Notes: a model not told the origin generated them from the letters alone. A stretch of DNA of 64,000 nt from Pasteurellaceae bacterium Macca (GCA_023101485.1 LVZB01000013.1:1-64000); one strand, 5' to 3'; counted from the stretch's first letter, positions 46,822 to 58,213 are shown. Program-made: numbers and translations.

Positions 46822-46898
46822 CGGCGAGTAGCGCAGCTTGGTAGCGCAACTGGTTTGGGACCAGTGGGTCGTAGGTTCAAATCCTATCTCGCCGACCA
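46822..46898 (+). tRNA. tRNA-Pro (anticodon TGG)
   Basis: 77 nt, CCA encoded. Acceptor CGGCGAG pairs with CTCGCCG; D-arm GCGCAGCTTGGTAGCGC; anticodon stem-loop ACTGGTTTGGGACCAGT with TGG at the centre; T-loop GGTTCAAATCC. Closely matches the E. coli proM sequence. Confidence 0.97.
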
Positions 46899-46931
46899 TT
46901 TCTTTTTTACTTCCTTAATTTTTAATTCAAC

Positions 46932-47008
<77 letters not shown>

Positions 47009-47352
47009 TTTAAATTATCATATTTCAATCACTTACAAGAAATTTATCTCTCTAAAAATCGTTATAGATAAACATATTTCTTAACCATTTCTAGTATTCC
47101 CACCTATCTAGTTCTTTTAGTGCAAAGAGTAGGGTGCTAGCTTAAACGTGCCAATTATTTCTAAGAGAGGTAAAGGTCGTGGACGTGAAAATTGACAAAT
47201 AAATCTTATTAATATTTGAATTAAACCGTTGAGGTAGCTGGCTATATGTAGAAGATCTAAGATAGGCGAAAAGAAAAAAATCAAATCATCAATATACTAA
47301 AACAATATGATGAGATATTTTTTATTTACTATGCTAGATACAATTAATAAAA
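47009..47352. other. gene-free AT-rich stretch between tRNA-Arg and the gapA terminator
   Basis: No credible ORF or RNA found. One phrase around 47160-47200 would encode ISKRGKGRGREN before a stop; too short to call. 3' ends of tRNA operons are common integration sites, but no integrase or repeated tRNA 3' end is visible. Confidence 0.4.
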
Positions 47353-47400
47353 AAATGGCGATGAAGATTACGGAAATACCGCATTTCATCGCTATTTTTT
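47353..47400. terminator. bidirectional terminator downstream of gapA
   Basis: GCGATGAA (47358-47365) pairs with TTCATCGC (47385-47392), with A5 before and T6 after, so it works for gapA (minus) and for plus-strand transcripts. Confidence 0.8.
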
Positions 47401-47450
47401 ATATGATGCTTTATAAATATGATTTATAAAGCATCAATTGCTGTTATGAA

Positions 47451-48467
<1,017 letters not shown>

Positions 48468-48572
48468 CTATATTAAAGTTAAACAAAATTTGTTCCTTCA
48501 AGCATCTCGCAGAAAGACGTGGGAATTATAGCACGTTTTTTCCTTTTTTCGATGGGAGGGAGGAACCCATCG

Positions 48573-48611
48573 ACTATAACAGAGATACATTGTGTGATCT
48601 ATATCAAATTT
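48573..48611 (-). promoter_or_regulatory. gapA promoter region with CRP-like site
   Basis: TGTGA-N6-TCAAA (48593-48608 on the plus strand; TTTGA-N6-TCACA read toward gapA) matches CRP half-sites well. TATAGT (complement of 48573-48578) follows. The implied spacing is about -34, not the ideal -41.5, so the start or the -10 assignment is uncertain. The leader holds a CGATGGG/CCCATCG hairpin (48550-48572). Confidence 0.5.
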
Positions 48612-48634
48612 TGTGGAAAAACGTGCCCGAATAT

Positions 48635-48979
48635 TTATTTCATTTCGCTTGGAAGCGGTTGATCTAGTTGAACATTATTGACTAACCCTTTGTTGTCAAA
48701 ATGTACAAATAAGGTGCGTTGAATCGGTTCTTCATGACCTTTCCGTAGAATGAAGACATAATCCCAACGGTTTGGACTGAAAGTGTCTTTTAACACGGGC
48801 GTGCCGAGGAGGTATTGCACCTGCTCTTTATTCATCCCGACTTTAACTTGGTCAATTTTATCTTGTTCAAGATAATTACCTTGTGGCACATCAATACGAT
48901 AAACCACTTTTTTCACCGTAGAACAAGCACTTACGCCGAGGGCTAAGAGCAGAATAGCCATAAGAGATTTCATTTTCAT
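48635..48979 (-). CDS. bamE: outer membrane protein assembly factor BamE (lipoprotein)
   Basis: 114 residues from ATG 48979; upstream codons in frame are spurious. Lipoprotein signal MKMKSLMAILLLALGVSACS with Cys at about 19, then VPQGNYLEQDKIDQVKVGMN and KEQVQYLLGTPVLKDTFSPN, the SmpA/OmlA signature. It is a small subunit of the BAM complex. Also known as smpA or omlA. Confidence 0.95.
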   Translation of the reverse strand: MKMKSLMAILLLALGVSACSTVKKVVYRIDVPQGNYLEQDKIDQVKVGMNKEQVQYLLGTPVLKDTFSPNRWDYVFILRKGHEEPIQRTLFVHFDNKGLVNNVQLDQPLPSEMK

Positions 48980-49039
48980 AGTGATACCTTCATGTTCAAA
49001 ATTGGGGGCAATCATACCGAAACGCCCATTAAAATGCCA

Positions 49040-50041
49040 TTATTTATTGCGTTCTAGCTGATCCCGTAGATTAGCGGGTAGCCCTTTGATAGTTAAACTG
49101 TCATTTAGTTCATCCCAAATGATACGTTGTCCGAGGAGTTCGGCATCAAAACTTATGGTGACACCTTTACCCGAACCGGCATATTTTGTCAGGGTTTTAA
49201 GGGCATTGCGTACTGGGGGAATACTTTCTTCTAAGCCGTAATCCTGTGTTTGAGTAAAATTCGCAAAGGATTGTTCATTCAAGGTTGGTAAATGATCGGA
49301 AAGTTCGTGTAAAGCAATCTCTTCTCCGTTGTTCATTTGCCCTTTGCAGTAATCAAATGCCTGTTTTTTGACCGCTTGAATTTGGTTGCTGTTTAGCTCA
49401 CCTTGTTCGCAATAATCGCTAACCGCTTGAAGGAGGGTTTGGTTTTGCAGTTGTGGGTTTAACCCCTCTTCGGCACTGAGAAAATCCATAAAGAAATCCG
49501 CCACTTTACGCCCAACACGCCCTTTAATAAAGGTGAGATAGCGGTTTGATTGGGCATCAATACGCAGTTCCGTAAGATTGATTCGACAAGCGATATCATA
49601 TTGGCTAATTTCAAGATATTCTGTGCGTTTTACCTCTAATTTATCATCAACTAACATGGATGAACGGCTATCAATTAAAGCGATGAAAAGATATTCCGTG
49701 GCTAAAAACGTATAGCGACAAAGAATAAATGAACCCCCAGCAGCAAAGGGATATTTTGCCAATTCGGTGGCTAACATTTTGGCACAGCTTTGGCTAAATG
49801 GTAGGAAATCATTTTCCCCCTCTAATAAGCGATTAAGCTGTTGAGCGAATACCGATTCCGATTGAAAGACGCCATAAGCCTTCGCTTTACCTTGGTAGGC
49901 TTGATGTAGTTGTAGCATCATCTGTTCCACTTCGGGGCTAATTGGGAGGCGTTCTTCCCGTAAAATGGTGGTGAGTTCGGGTGTTTCGCCACCACTTTGG
50001 TGCAGTTGGTGGAGGACAATTTCAGTAACGTTAATAGACAT
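49040..50041 (-). CDS. ndpA: nucleoid-associated protein NdpA/YejK
   Basis: 333 residues: [60 protein letters not shown], and C-terminal [20 protein letters not shown]. YejK binds the nucleoid and topoisomerases in E. coli. In E. coli it neighbours yejL and yejM; here those lie 2.3 kb away beyond ridA-pgeF-xthA. Confidence 0.93.
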   Translation of the reverse strand: MSINVTEIVLHQLHQSGGETPELTTILREERLPISPEVEQMMLQLHQAYQGKAKAYGVFQSESVFAQQLNRLLEGENDFLPFSQSCAKMLATELAKYPFAAGGSFILCRYTFLATEYLFIALIDSRSSMLVDDKLEVKRTEYLEISQYDIACRINLTELRIDAQSNRYLTFIKGRVGRKVADFFMDFLSAEEGLNPQLQNQTLLQAVSDYCEQGELNSNQIQAVKKQAFDYCKGQMNNGEEIALHELSDHLPTLNEQSFANFTQTQDYGLEESIPPVRNALKTLTKYAGSGKGVTISFDAELLGQRIIWDELNDSLTIKGLPANLRDQLERNK

Positions 50042-50177
50042 AGATTCCTTGCAAGCGGTCGTTTTTAGTGAAAATTTTGCAAAATGCGTTAAGTGTCATT
50101 ATAGCCTATTTACAAAGTGAGAAAAAACTCTCAAAATCGGCTTTTCCTTGATTTCCCTCACTTAAAAGGAGTAACGC

Positions 50178-50564
50178 ATGACTCAAATTATCCATACCGA
50201 AAACGCCCCTGCAGCGATTGGCCCTTATGTTCAAGCCGTTGATTTAGGCAATATGGTGCTGACTTCGGGGCAAATCCCAGTCAATCCACAAACAGGTGAA
50301 ATTCCAACGGAGATTGTAAAACAGACGCGTCAATCACTCGAAAATGTCAAAGCAATCATTGAACAAGCGGGTTTAAGTGTGGCAAATATCGTAAAAACGA
50401 CGGTATTTGTGAAAGATCTTAACGATTTTGCCGCCGTGAATGCGGAATATGAAGCCTTTTTCCGTGAAAATGCCCACCCAACATTTCCTGCCCGTTCTTG
50501 CGTTGAAGTTGCGCGCCTACCTAAAGATGTTGGCATTGAAATTGAAGCGATTGCGGTGCGTTAA
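50178..50564 (+). CDS. ridA: 2-iminobutanoate/2-iminopropanoate deaminase RidA
   Basis: 128 residues: NAPAAIGPYVQAVDLGNMVL, TSGQIPVNPQTGEI, and the catalytic Arg in HPTFPARSCVEVARLPKDVG. It hydrolyses reactive enamines/imines. GGAG ribosome site. Overlaps pgeF by one base (TAATG). Confidence 0.96.
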   Translation: MTQIIHTENAPAAIGPYVQAVDLGNMVLTSGQIPVNPQTGEIPTEIVKQTRQSLENVKAIIEQAGLSVANIVKTTVFVKDLNDFAAVNAEYEAFFRENAHPTFPARSCVEVARLPKDVGIEIEAIAVR

Positions 50565-51298
50565 TGAAGTGGATTGAACCGACTTGGGCTGTGCCGAGTA
50601 ATATTCATGCCTTGACAACCACTCGTCACGGCGGAGTGAGCCTTCCCCCTTTTGATAGCCTTAACTTAGGCGATCATGTGAAAGATGATCCACAGGCAGT
50701 GCAGGAAAATCGAGAGCGATTACGCCAACAGGCGAATTTGCCTGCTTCGCCGATTTATCTAACCCAAACCCACAGTACAAGGGTGATTCGTTTGCCTTAT
50801 GAAAGGGAAGATCGCAATGCCGATGCGGTTTATACCAACCAAGCCAATCAAGCCTGTTTAGTGATGACGGCAGATTGTTTGCCTGTGATTTTCGCCAGTC
50901 TTGATGGTCAAGAGATCGCCGCAGCACACGCCGGCTGGCGAGGGTTGTGTGATGGTATTTTAGAAGCGACGGTTGCAGAATTTGACTGTGACCCCACACA
51001 AATTTCCGTTTGGCTTGGGCCAGCGATTGGGCCTCAGGCATTCCAAGTAGGGGAAGATGTGATCGCCCAGTTTGTTGCCATTGACCCTAATGCGCAACAA
51101 GCATTCACCCCTGACCCAACCACAGAGGGCAAATTTTTCGGTAATCTTTACCAACTTGCTACTCAACGTTTAAATGCGTTGGGTATTCAACACATTTCAG
51201 GGGGGGATTACTGCACCTACTCCGACCCACAATTTTTTTCCTATCGGCGAGATAAAATGACCGGCAGAATGGCAACGGTCATTTGGCGGAATGAGTAA
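50564..51298 (+). CDS. pgeF: peptidoglycan editing factor PgeF (laccase-domain protein YfiH)
   Basis: 244 residues: HALTTTRHGGVSLPPFDSLN, zinc ligands in YLTQTHSTRV, CLVMTADCLPVIFASLDGQE and AAAHAGWRGLCDGILEATVA, end YCTYSDPQFFSYRRDKMTGR. Family members act as purine nucleoside phosphorylases or remove misplaced L-Ser from peptidoglycan precursors. Coupled to ridA. Confidence 0.95.
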   Translation: MKWIEPTWAVPSNIHALTTTRHGGVSLPPFDSLNLGDHVKDDPQAVQENRERLRQQANLPASPIYLTQTHSTRVIRLPYEREDRNADAVYTNQANQACLVMTADCLPVIFASLDGQEIAAAHAGWRGLCDGILEATVAEFDCDPTQISVWLGPAIGPQAFQVGEDVIAQFVAIDPNAQQAFTPDPTTEGKFFGNLYQLATQRLNALGIQHISGGDYCTYSDPQFFSYRRDKMTGRMATVIWRNE

Positions 51299-51448
51299 AA
51301 AAGAAAGGGCTGCCTTAGAAAACAGCAAAATTTAGCCCTAAAAAGTGGCGGTAAAGTGGCGGTTTTGATATTCTAAAATCGTTTAATTTAGCCTAATTCT
51401 TTACTTATAATCCCTTATTTTATTTTAACTTATTGATTTTTAACATTT

Positions 51449-52252
51449 ATGAAATTTATCTCTTTTAATATTAATGGCTTACGAGCCAGACCTCATCAAC
51501 TTGAAGCCTTAATTGCCAAACATCAGCCCGATGTGATTGGCTTGCAAGAAATTAAAGTCTCGGATGAAGATTTCCCCCACGATCTTGTCAGCCACCTCGG
51601 TTATCACGTTTTCCACCACGGTCAGAAAGGGCATTATGGCGTGGCATTACTCACCAAAGCGAAACCCCTTGCTGTGCGTAAAGGCTTTCCAACAGATGAA
51701 GCCGATGCCCAAAAACGGATGATTATGGCGGATCTCGACACGCCTTTTGGGGTATTAACCGTGCTTAATGGCTACTTCCCACAGGGGGAAAACCGCAGTC
51801 ACGAAACAAAATTCCCTGCTAAACAGAAGTTTTACGCCGATTTACAACACTATTTGGAAACCGAATTAAAACCGGAAAACCCGATTGTCATTATGGGAGA
51901 TATGAACATCAGCCCAACGGATTTAGACATCGGCATTGGTGAAGCGAATCGTAAGCGTTGGCTACGGGATGGTAAATGTTCCTTCTTACCCGAAGAGCGT
52001 GAATGGCTTGCCCGCTTACATCAATACGGCTTAGTGGATACGTTTCGTGCGATGAACCCAACGGCAGAGGATAAATTCTCTTGGTTTGATTACCGCTCCA
52101 AAGGCTTTGATGATAACCGTGGCTTACGGATTGATTTAGTGCTGGCATCACAAATGCTCGCGGATCGTTGTGTCGAAACAGGCATTGATTTAGACATTCG
52201 TGGCATGGAAAAACCCTCCGACCACGCGCCTGTTTGGGCGACCTTTGCTTAA
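51449..52252 (+). CDS. xthA: exonuclease III
   Basis: 267 residues: [20 protein letters not shown], metal-binding Glu in [36 protein letters not shown], catalytic [10 protein letters not shown] end. AP endonuclease and 3'-5' exonuclease in base excision repair. Monocistronic. Confidence 0.97.
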   Translation: MKFISFNINGLRARPHQLEALIAKHQPDVIGLQEIKVSDEDFPHDLVSHLGYHVFHHGQKGHYGVALLTKAKPLAVRKGFPTDEADAQKRMIMADLDTPFGVLTVLNGYFPQGENRSHETKFPAKQKFYADLQHYLETELKPENPIVIMGDMNISPTDLDIGIGEANRKRWLRDGKCSFLPEEREWLARLHQYGLVDTFRAMNPTAEDKFSWFDYRSKGFDDNRGLRIDLVLASQMLADRCVETGIDLDIRGMEKPSDHAPVWATFA

Positions 52253-52337
52253 TAAAATCAAAAACAAGCGGTCAAATTGAGTGCATTTTTTGCAGAGTTG
52301 ATCGCTAATCTCTTTTTCGTCTTTAATTTTAGCAATG

Positions 52338-52364
52338 AAAAAACGCCCCGAAAGTCTAGGGGCG
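52338..52364 (-). terminator. yejM terminator
   Basis: CGCCCC (52344-52349) pairs with GGGGCG (52359-52364), followed on the minus strand by TTTTTTCATT. Confidence 0.85.
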
Positions 52365-52385
52365 CATTATATGGCAGAGGAGTAA

Positions 52386-54131
52386 TTACTTCTCAATAAA
52401 TTGATTGCTTTGCTGAATAAGCTGTAAGAACAGTGCCAAAGGTGGGCGACTGTGGGGTTGCTTTTTGCCTTGCTCGTCATAGTAAGCCACTTCGCCTTTG
52501 TGGTCGATATGGAACTGTTCCCCGTCAGGCAAAATCGCCACATTCCAACGGTAATTTGAGGCAATCAGCCATTTACGCTCATTGGGCTTGGTTAAATCAA
52601 TCCCTTGGGCGTAATCGCTAATCGGCGTGGTCACACCAAAGAATTGGCTTAATACCGTCGGTACAATATCTAAATGGCTTGAAAGTGGCGCATAACGGCT
52701 TTTATCGCCTTGCCAGTAAAGCATCAACGGCACTTGAATGGCATTTTTAGCAAAGGTATTGTCATTTTGCGTTGAATGATAGGCGGAATCGGCGGTAATC
52801 AGCACTAAGGTGTTGTGGAGCAAGCCTTGCTGTGTGAGGGTATTCCAAATTTCATTGAGTTGCCAATCGAGCATTTTCCCTTGATTTTCAGGGCGAGAAA
52901 GGTTTGGCAAACGTAAATCTAAATAGCTGAAAAATGGTTTTTCTTGGCGTTGAGTGATCCAACTTTTCCATTGCTGAATGGCATCTAAATTGCTTTTGCC
53001 AAAAGGCAGTTTAAAGCCAGCAAAAAGGGCGCGATGGTAAATCGGCTCTGCAAAACCGCTGTGGGAGAATAGCCCGAATTGATAGTGCCTTTGTTGTAGT
53101 GTTTGCACGAAAACAGAGGGGATTTTCTCATTTAAAATCGCATCTAAATAACGCCCACTTAACCCGTAGAACAGGCTAACGACGCCCGTAGTCGGCGTAT
53201 CGCCACCGCTATAATGTTGCATAAAACGGCGAGATTGCTGGCTAATTTGTGTGAGTTGGGGCATCTCTTCGGGGGTAATCATTTCATTACTGAGCCCCGA
53301 AATATTCACAAACAGCAAGTTAATCGGTTTTGCCGTAGTGGTAGAAACTTGAGATTGGAGGGCTTTTTTCGGGTAGTTGAGGTAAAAACTGTCCGCTCTG
53401 CCACTTTCTTCCGTCTGCTGTTCAAGGGAGGCACGATCAAGTAAGCCGTGGCGTTCTAAAAAGCTCCGTGCTGTCATCGGGTAGGAAAGTGGATAATTGG
53501 CTTTTTGCGCAGTAATTGGACGGTAAAGCGCCATATCTGCCCAAGCATAGAGTAAATGGGTAGCAGTAAAGCAGAGTAAGAACGTCAAGGCGACATATTT
53601 TCCCCATTTTTGCCGAGCGAAACTGCGTAATTTATGCCAACACCAACGGGAGTAGAGCATCTCCGCTAATAAAATCAACGGCATTGGCGCAAAAAGCAGT
53701 TGCCATTGGCGAGTTAATTCGCCGTCATCAGGATTCACTAAGAGATCCCACACGAGGGGGGAAAGGTGCAGATAAAAGCGTTTGAAAACTTCGGTATCAA
53801 GGAGTAGCACCGTCATTCCAATACTGGCAACAATCACGGAAATACTGCGGAAGGTACGCGTATTGCGGATCAAAAAGCTCAATGGAAAGAGCAGTAGCAA
53901 ATAAAGGGCAAAAATGACAAAGCTAAAATGCCCAAAAATACTGATGAAAAAGTAGAGTTTGCCGAAAAGGGTATTCGGCCAATCGGCGTTAAAGGCATAG
54001 CGCGAGGCAATCAGTAACGCTAACACAATATTAAACAGTGCAAACCAATGCCCCCACGTTATACGCTGTGAGGTTTCTTCACGATATTGACGTGAATTTT
54101 CGGGGAGCAGTTGGCGTAACTTTTTCAGCAT
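52386..54131 (-). CDS. yejM: inner membrane metallohydrolase-like protein YejM (PbgA/LapC)
   Basis: 581 residues. Five N-terminal membrane helices (about 30-190), then a periplasmic sulfatase/alkaline-phosphatase-like domain (PINLLFVNISGLSNEMITPE; YSGGDTPTTGVVSLFYGLSG; LVLITADSAYHSTQNDNTFA). E. coli YejM senses LPS and controls LpxC degradation via LapB and FtsH. ftsH is in this same window. Follows yejL by 7 nt. Confidence 0.94.
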   Translation of the reverse strand: MLKKLRQLLPENSRQYREETSQRITWGHWFALFNIVLALLIASRYAFNADWPNTLFGKLYFFISIFGHFSFVIFALYLLLLFPLSFLIRNTRTFRSISVIVASIGMTVLLLDTEVFKRFYLHLSPLVWDLLVNPDDGELTRQWQLLFAPMPLILLAEMLYSRWCWHKLRSFARQKWGKYVALTFLLCFTATHLLYAWADMALYRPITAQKANYPLSYPMTARSFLERHGLLDRASLEQQTEESGRADSFYLNYPKKALQSQVSTTTAKPINLLFVNISGLSNEMITPEEMPQLTQISQQSRRFMQHYSGGDTPTTGVVSLFYGLSGRYLDAILNEKIPSVFVQTLQQRHYQFGLFSHSGFAEPIYHRALFAGFKLPFGKSNLDAIQQWKSWITQRQEKPFFSYLDLRLPNLSRPENQGKMLDWQLNEIWNTLTQQGLLHNTLVLITADSAYHSTQNDNTFAKNAIQVPLMLYWQGDKSRYAPLSSHLDIVPTVLSQFFGVTTPISDYAQGIDLTKPNERKWLIASNYRWNVAILPDGEQFHIDHKGEVAYYDEQGKKQPHSRPPLALFLQLIQQSNQFIEK

Positions 54132-54138
54132 AAAGCAG

Positions 54139-54363
54139 TTATTGTGTTGATTTTAAAGAGTTTTTAAGTGCATGGGCGAAGGTGTCCGCAAGGCGTTCTC
54201 GCTGTTGAGGGTTCGCGACATTAGTCACTAAAATATTCGTCACCATATTGCCGAGAGCCATTAAGGAGAGATCCACCGGCGCTTTATGTTTTTCAAGGGT
54301 AAGAATTAAATCATTTAATAACGCATCAAGTTGTTGCGTTTGGTATTTCGATTGCGTAGCCAT
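54139..54363 (-). CDS. yejL: UPF0352 family protein YejL
   Basis: 74 residues: MATQSKYQTQQLDALLNDLI, HKAPVDLSLMALGNMVTNIL, NPQQRERLADTFAHALKNSL. Small cytosolic protein of unknown function, always beside yejM in gamma-proteobacteria. Confidence 0.93.
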   Translation of the reverse strand: MATQSKYQTQQLDALLNDLILTLEKHKAPVDLSLMALGNMVTNILVTNVANPQQRERLADTFAHALKNSLKSTQ

Positions 54364-54471
54364 ATCTGTTTTCTTGGTAAAAAATTGGGGCGAATAGTAG
54401 CATAAAAGCCCCCGACAAGCGGTAGATTTTGTATGAAATTTTGCAATTTGGCGTGAGTTTTCGCCAAGGGG

Positions 54472-55209
<738 letters not shown>

Positions 55210-55281
55210 TCAAAAAAGAGTGGGGCTATTGTACTCGGAATTGGTGGAAAGGGGAAATAGCCTTAAAGAGAAAAGGGAAAT

Positions 55282-55325
55282 AAAACCAAAAATCGAGCGT
55301 TTTGCCCGATTTTTGGTTTTTTTAT
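55282..55325. terminator. bidirectional terminator after nif3-family gene
   Basis: AAAACCAAAAATCG (55282-55295) pairs with CGATTTTTGGTTTT (55307-55320). Confidence 0.85.
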
Positions 55326-55334
55326 ATCACATTT

Positions 55335-56105
55335 TTAAGCAGGGTTATCAATATCAATAAATTCGACTTCCACACCATATTCTGCTTTTAACCACTCCCC
55401 AAGGGCTTGAACGCCGGCACGTTCTGTGGCGTGGTGGCCGCAGGCGAAATAGTAAATCCCTTGCTCTCGGGCGGAATGGGTGGTCTGTTCTGAAATCTCG
55501 CCACTAATAAAGGCATCACAACCGCAAGCCGCCGCTAAATCAATATAGCCTTGCCCGCCGCCGGAGCAAATGCCGACTTTATGAATCGCTTTCTGTGGAA
55601 AGGCTTCCACAAATTCATCACATAAAATCACACGCCGACCAAGCCCGGTTTCTAGCCGTTGTTTTAATGTTTGGGCAGAAATTGGCGTGTCGAATTGGGC
55701 GACCGCTGGAATGGAATTGGGTTTCTCTTCCATACCTTGAAATTGGGTTGCCCCGATAAGACGGGCAAGCTGGGCGTTATTGCCTAATTCAGGGTGAATG
55801 TCTAAGGGCAAATGGTAGCCAAAGAGGTTAATCTCATTTTGCAACAAGGCTTTGATACGCTTGCCTTTCATTCCCCGAATACAAGGGTTTTCACTTTTCC
55901 AAAAATAGCCGTGATGCACCAAAATTGCATCCGCTCCCTTGGCAATCGCCTGTTCAATTAACGGAAGTGAGGCGGTCACCCCCGTGATAATTTTGCGAAT
56001 CTGCGATCTACCTTCGACTTGTAAGCCATTAGGTGCATAGTCACTAATCGTTTTGCTGTTGAGTTTGGTATCAAGAATGTGTTCGAGTTGAATTGCCGTA
56101 AGCAT
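55335..56105 (-). CDS. Nif3-like dinuclear metal centre protein (YbgI family)
   Basis: 256 residues: SDYAPNGLQVEGRSQIRKII, metal His pair ADAILVHHGYFWKSENPCIR, LPLDIHPELGNNAQLARLIG, GIYYFACGHHATERAGVQAL. Related to E. coli YbgI, a GTP cyclohydrolase-I-type-2 / Nif3 fold hexamer of uncertain function. Monocistronic; an uptake signal at 56190 upstream. Confidence 0.92.
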   Translation of the reverse strand: MLTAIQLEHILDTKLNSKTISDYAPNGLQVEGRSQIRKIITGVTASLPLIEQAIAKGADAILVHHGYFWKSENPCIRGMKGKRIKALLQNEINLFGYHLPLDIHPELGNNAQLARLIGATQFQGMEEKPNSIPAVAQFDTPISAQTLKQRLETGLGRRVILCDEFVEAFPQKAIHKVGICSGGGQGYIDLAAACGCDAFISGEISEQTTHSAREQGIYYFACGHHATERAGVQALGEWLKAEYGVEVEFIDIDNPA

Positions 56106-56315
56106 AATTTCTCCTGAAAATGGAAGCGGTTAAACGAGGGAGATTATAGAGGCTCTAGGGGCGATTTGATCAAATTGTTGAAAAAAAACGACCGCTTGTT
56201 TTTAACTTTTGGATGGAGATCGAGCGTGGTGGTCGATAAATATAAGCTGTCTATTGTAAAGTTGTGGCTATTTTTTAATCTATAAAGTCTCTACTATTTT
56301 TAATGAATTTTAAAA

Positions 56316-56332
56316 TATTCTAGATTAGAATA
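56316..56332 (+). promoter_or_regulatory. perfect 17-bp palindrome upstream of accessory cassette (operator candidate)
   Basis: TATTCTA-GAT-TAGAATA, centred 48 nt before ATG 56372. TAGAAT inside it could serve as the -10 box. Placement ahead of a gene encoding ribbon-helix-helix-like segments suggests autorepression. Inferred. Confidence 0.55.
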
Positions 56333-56371
56333 CTTGCCTAAGAAAATTTAGAAAAAGTCAGGAGTAAAACA

Positions 56372-56950
56372 ATGTGGTTACTATTTAATGCAGATAAAAA
56401 TGAAGATAAAAAATCACTCAAACAACGTATTTCAGATTATTTAAGTAGGCATAAAGAAATACAAATCAATAGTCTCGATGAGGTTAAAGAGCAAGCAAAT
56501 CAATTACCCAATTTATATAAAGATCTCAATACAAGCATACGTATTTGGTTACCGAATGTTATGTATGAATGTATTAATGAGCATATCAGTGAGAGTTATT
56601 CTAAACTTTCAGTTGCCTCAGAAATTCGTCATGTTTTAATTGATCATTGTTACGGAGCGATTGCAAAAAAACAATTACATCAAAAATCAAGGTCTCGTAT
56701 TTATTTTTCAATTTCATCAACAGCGATAAAAAAGTGTATTGATATTGAAATGTTAGTGCTAGGTAAGAAAAATACACCATCAAAAATAAGTTGTAATAAA
56801 AAGTTAAAAGATGATTTAGAAGTATTAGCTAAGTTACACTCTTGTTCATTGTCAGAATATATCCGAAATGTACTCTATAAACATTATTTTGGGAATGGGT
56901 TCATCACAAATCTTGATCTTGTTGAAGACACCTTTGAGGATGAGGAATAG
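56372..56950 (+). CDS. protein with two ribbon-helix-helix-like segments, probable cassette regulator
   Basis: 192 residues, AGGAG nine bases before ATG. Not a known family to me. Two segments resemble each other and the strand-helix-helix pattern of MetJ/Arc proteins. Residues about 55-95 are TSIRIWLPNVMYECINEHIS...SVASEIRHVLIDHCYG. Residues about 137-174 are SKISCNKKLKDDLEVLAKLH...SLSEYIRNVLYKHYFG. The N-terminal 45 residues are charged and helical; the tail is acidic (EDTFEDEE). First gene of a five-gene AT-rich plus-strand cassette; 2 nt before the next ATG. Could instead be a mobilisation-type accessory protein. Confidence 0.55.
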   Translation: MWLLFNADKNEDKKSLKQRISDYLSRHKEIQINSLDEVKEQANQLPNLYKDLNTSIRIWLPNVMYECINEHISESYSKLSVASEIRHVLIDHCYGAIAKKQLHQKSRSRIYFSISSTAIKKCIDIEMLVLGKKNTPSKISCNKKLKDDLEVLAKLHSCSLSEYIRNVLYKHYFGNGFITNLDLVEDTFEDEE

Positions 56951-56952
56951 TA

Positions 56953-57576
56953 ATGAGGAAATTAACATTGTTAATTTTATTAATGCTGTCAGCTTGTTCA
57001 TCAAATATCAGCCATACTATTCCTTATATTGATACGTTTAATGAGTCTTATTATATACAAAAAGCGATTGAAAAATATGGTGATGCGGAAAATTCAAATG
57101 TAGGCAAAAAAATAAATCGACTAGGAATTATGTATGAGAATGGTTTTGGTGTGCCTCCTAGCTTAGCTAAAGCTCAAGCATTATGGTTGAAAGCAGGTAG
57201 ACTAGGCTATGGTAATGGCTACTGTAATGTGGCAATGGATTATATGGATGATGTTAAAACCTATAAAAAAGTGAAATATTACTATCAATTAGCAACATTG
57301 GCACAAGAAAAATCTTTTTGTGGTTATAGGGGATTAGGGCATGTTTATTATAGTGGTTATAGTGTTAAACCTGATCTGAAAAAAGCAAAAGATTATTATT
57401 TATTAGCGATTCAATTAGGTGATGATACAGGTGAGTCAGAAAAATACCTTAGCTTAATAGCAAAAGAAATGGGGGACTATGAAGCTGCTCAAGAATGGTC
57501 CGAAAAAGCGAAGGAAAAAGGTATTGATACAAAAAAATCTAATATTGATAAATTGAAATCTTTATTGGAGTTATAA
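56953..57576 (+). CDS. Sel1-repeat lipoprotein
   Basis: 207 residues. Lipoprotein signal LTLLILLMLSACSSNISHTI with lipobox LSAC (Cys at about 15). The mature part has Sel1/TPR-like repeats: INRLGIMYENGFGVPPSLAK, AQALWLKAGRLGYGNGYCNV, GYRGLGHVYYSGYSVKPDLK, KAKDYYLLAIQLGDDTGESE, ending with a helical DYEAAQEWSEKAKEKG. Such proteins act as scaffolds at the envelope. Partner and role unknown. Starts 2 nt after the regulator-like gene. Confidence 0.7.
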   Translation: MRKLTLLILLMLSACSSNISHTIPYIDTFNESYYIQKAIEKYGDAENSNVGKKINRLGIMYENGFGVPPSLAKAQALWLKAGRLGYGNGYCNVAMDYMDDVKTYKKVKYYYQLATLAQEKSFCGYRGLGHVYYSGYSVKPDLKKAKDYYLLAIQLGDDTGESEKYLSLIAKEMGDYEAAQEWSEKAKEKGIDTKKSNIDKLKSLLEL

Positions 57577-57584
57577 GAGGAAAT

Positions 57585-57956
57585 ATGAAGAAGTTATTGT
57601 GTTTATTACTTATTTTACTATCTGCTTCAAGTAGTGCTACATTACCTGAAAAATATGTCAAGATAGCATCTGATTATCAAGGGAATATAATCTATGGTAA
57701 TATCGATAATGATTATGGTAATGGAAAGGCTTGGATAGCCACTAACTATAGAAATGGCAAGTCTAGTATCGGAAAATATTCTGCGCATTGTAGAAATAAT
57801 ACTTATTTTTTGATGGATTATGTGTTGTATTCCAAAAGAGATTTAAAAGGCAGTGTAATAAATTCTTATAGTAGAGCTCTTTCTCCTTCTAAAACAGTTA
57901 TTCCAGATACAATTAGCGAAGCGATTTATAATTTTATTTGTTATGGTATTTATTAA
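57585..57956 (+). CDS. exported protein of unknown function
   Basis: 123 residues. Signal peptide MKKLLCLLLILLSASSSATL, cleavage after about residue 19. The mature part is Tyr/Asn-rich and beta-like (KYVKIASDYQGNIIYGNIDN, AWIATNYRNGKSSIGKYSAH) with two cysteines (in SAHCRNNT and NFICYGIY) that could form a disulfide. RBS GAGG. I recognise no family. Third gene of the cassette. Confidence 0.6.
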   Translation: MKKLLCLLLILLSASSSATLPEKYVKIASDYQGNIIYGNIDNDYGNGKAWIATNYRNGKSSIGKYSAHCRNNTYFLMDYVLYSKRDLKGSVINSYSRALSPSKTVIPDTISEAIYNFICYGIY

Positions 57957-57970
57957 AAAGAGGTTTTTAT

Positions 57971-58189
57971 ATGAAATCCAAAATTGCAGTATTATTTACA
58001 GCTACATTTGTTGTTTTTTCATCAACACATGTTTACGCGAAAAAAAGATGCTCAGATTTTTCTACTCAATCAGAGGCACAATATTATATGGAAAAATTTG
58101 GTGCAACTTATTTAGATCGTGATAAAGATGGCGAGGCTTGTGAATGTTTACCGGGCGGTAGTAAACACGGATCAAGTGTTTGCCGTTAA
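57971..58189 (+). CDS. exported excalibur calcium-binding domain protein
   Basis: 72 residues from ATG 57971 (AGAGG upstream; an upstream ATG in frame lacks a site). Signal peptide MKSKIAVLFTATFVVFSSTH-VYA, then KKRCSDFSTQSEAQYYMEKF and the excalibur motif YLDRDKDGEACECLPGG (DxDxDGxACE). Excalibur domains bind calcium at the cell surface and often accompany nucleases or lipoproteins; no nuclease is present here. Four cysteines. Confidence 0.8.
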   Translation: MKSKIAVLFTATFVVFSSTHVYAKKRCSDFSTQSEAQYYMEKFGATYLDRDKDGEACECLPGGSKHGSSVCR

Positions 58190-58213
58190 TAATCTCAGAA
58201 GAAGGAGCATACT

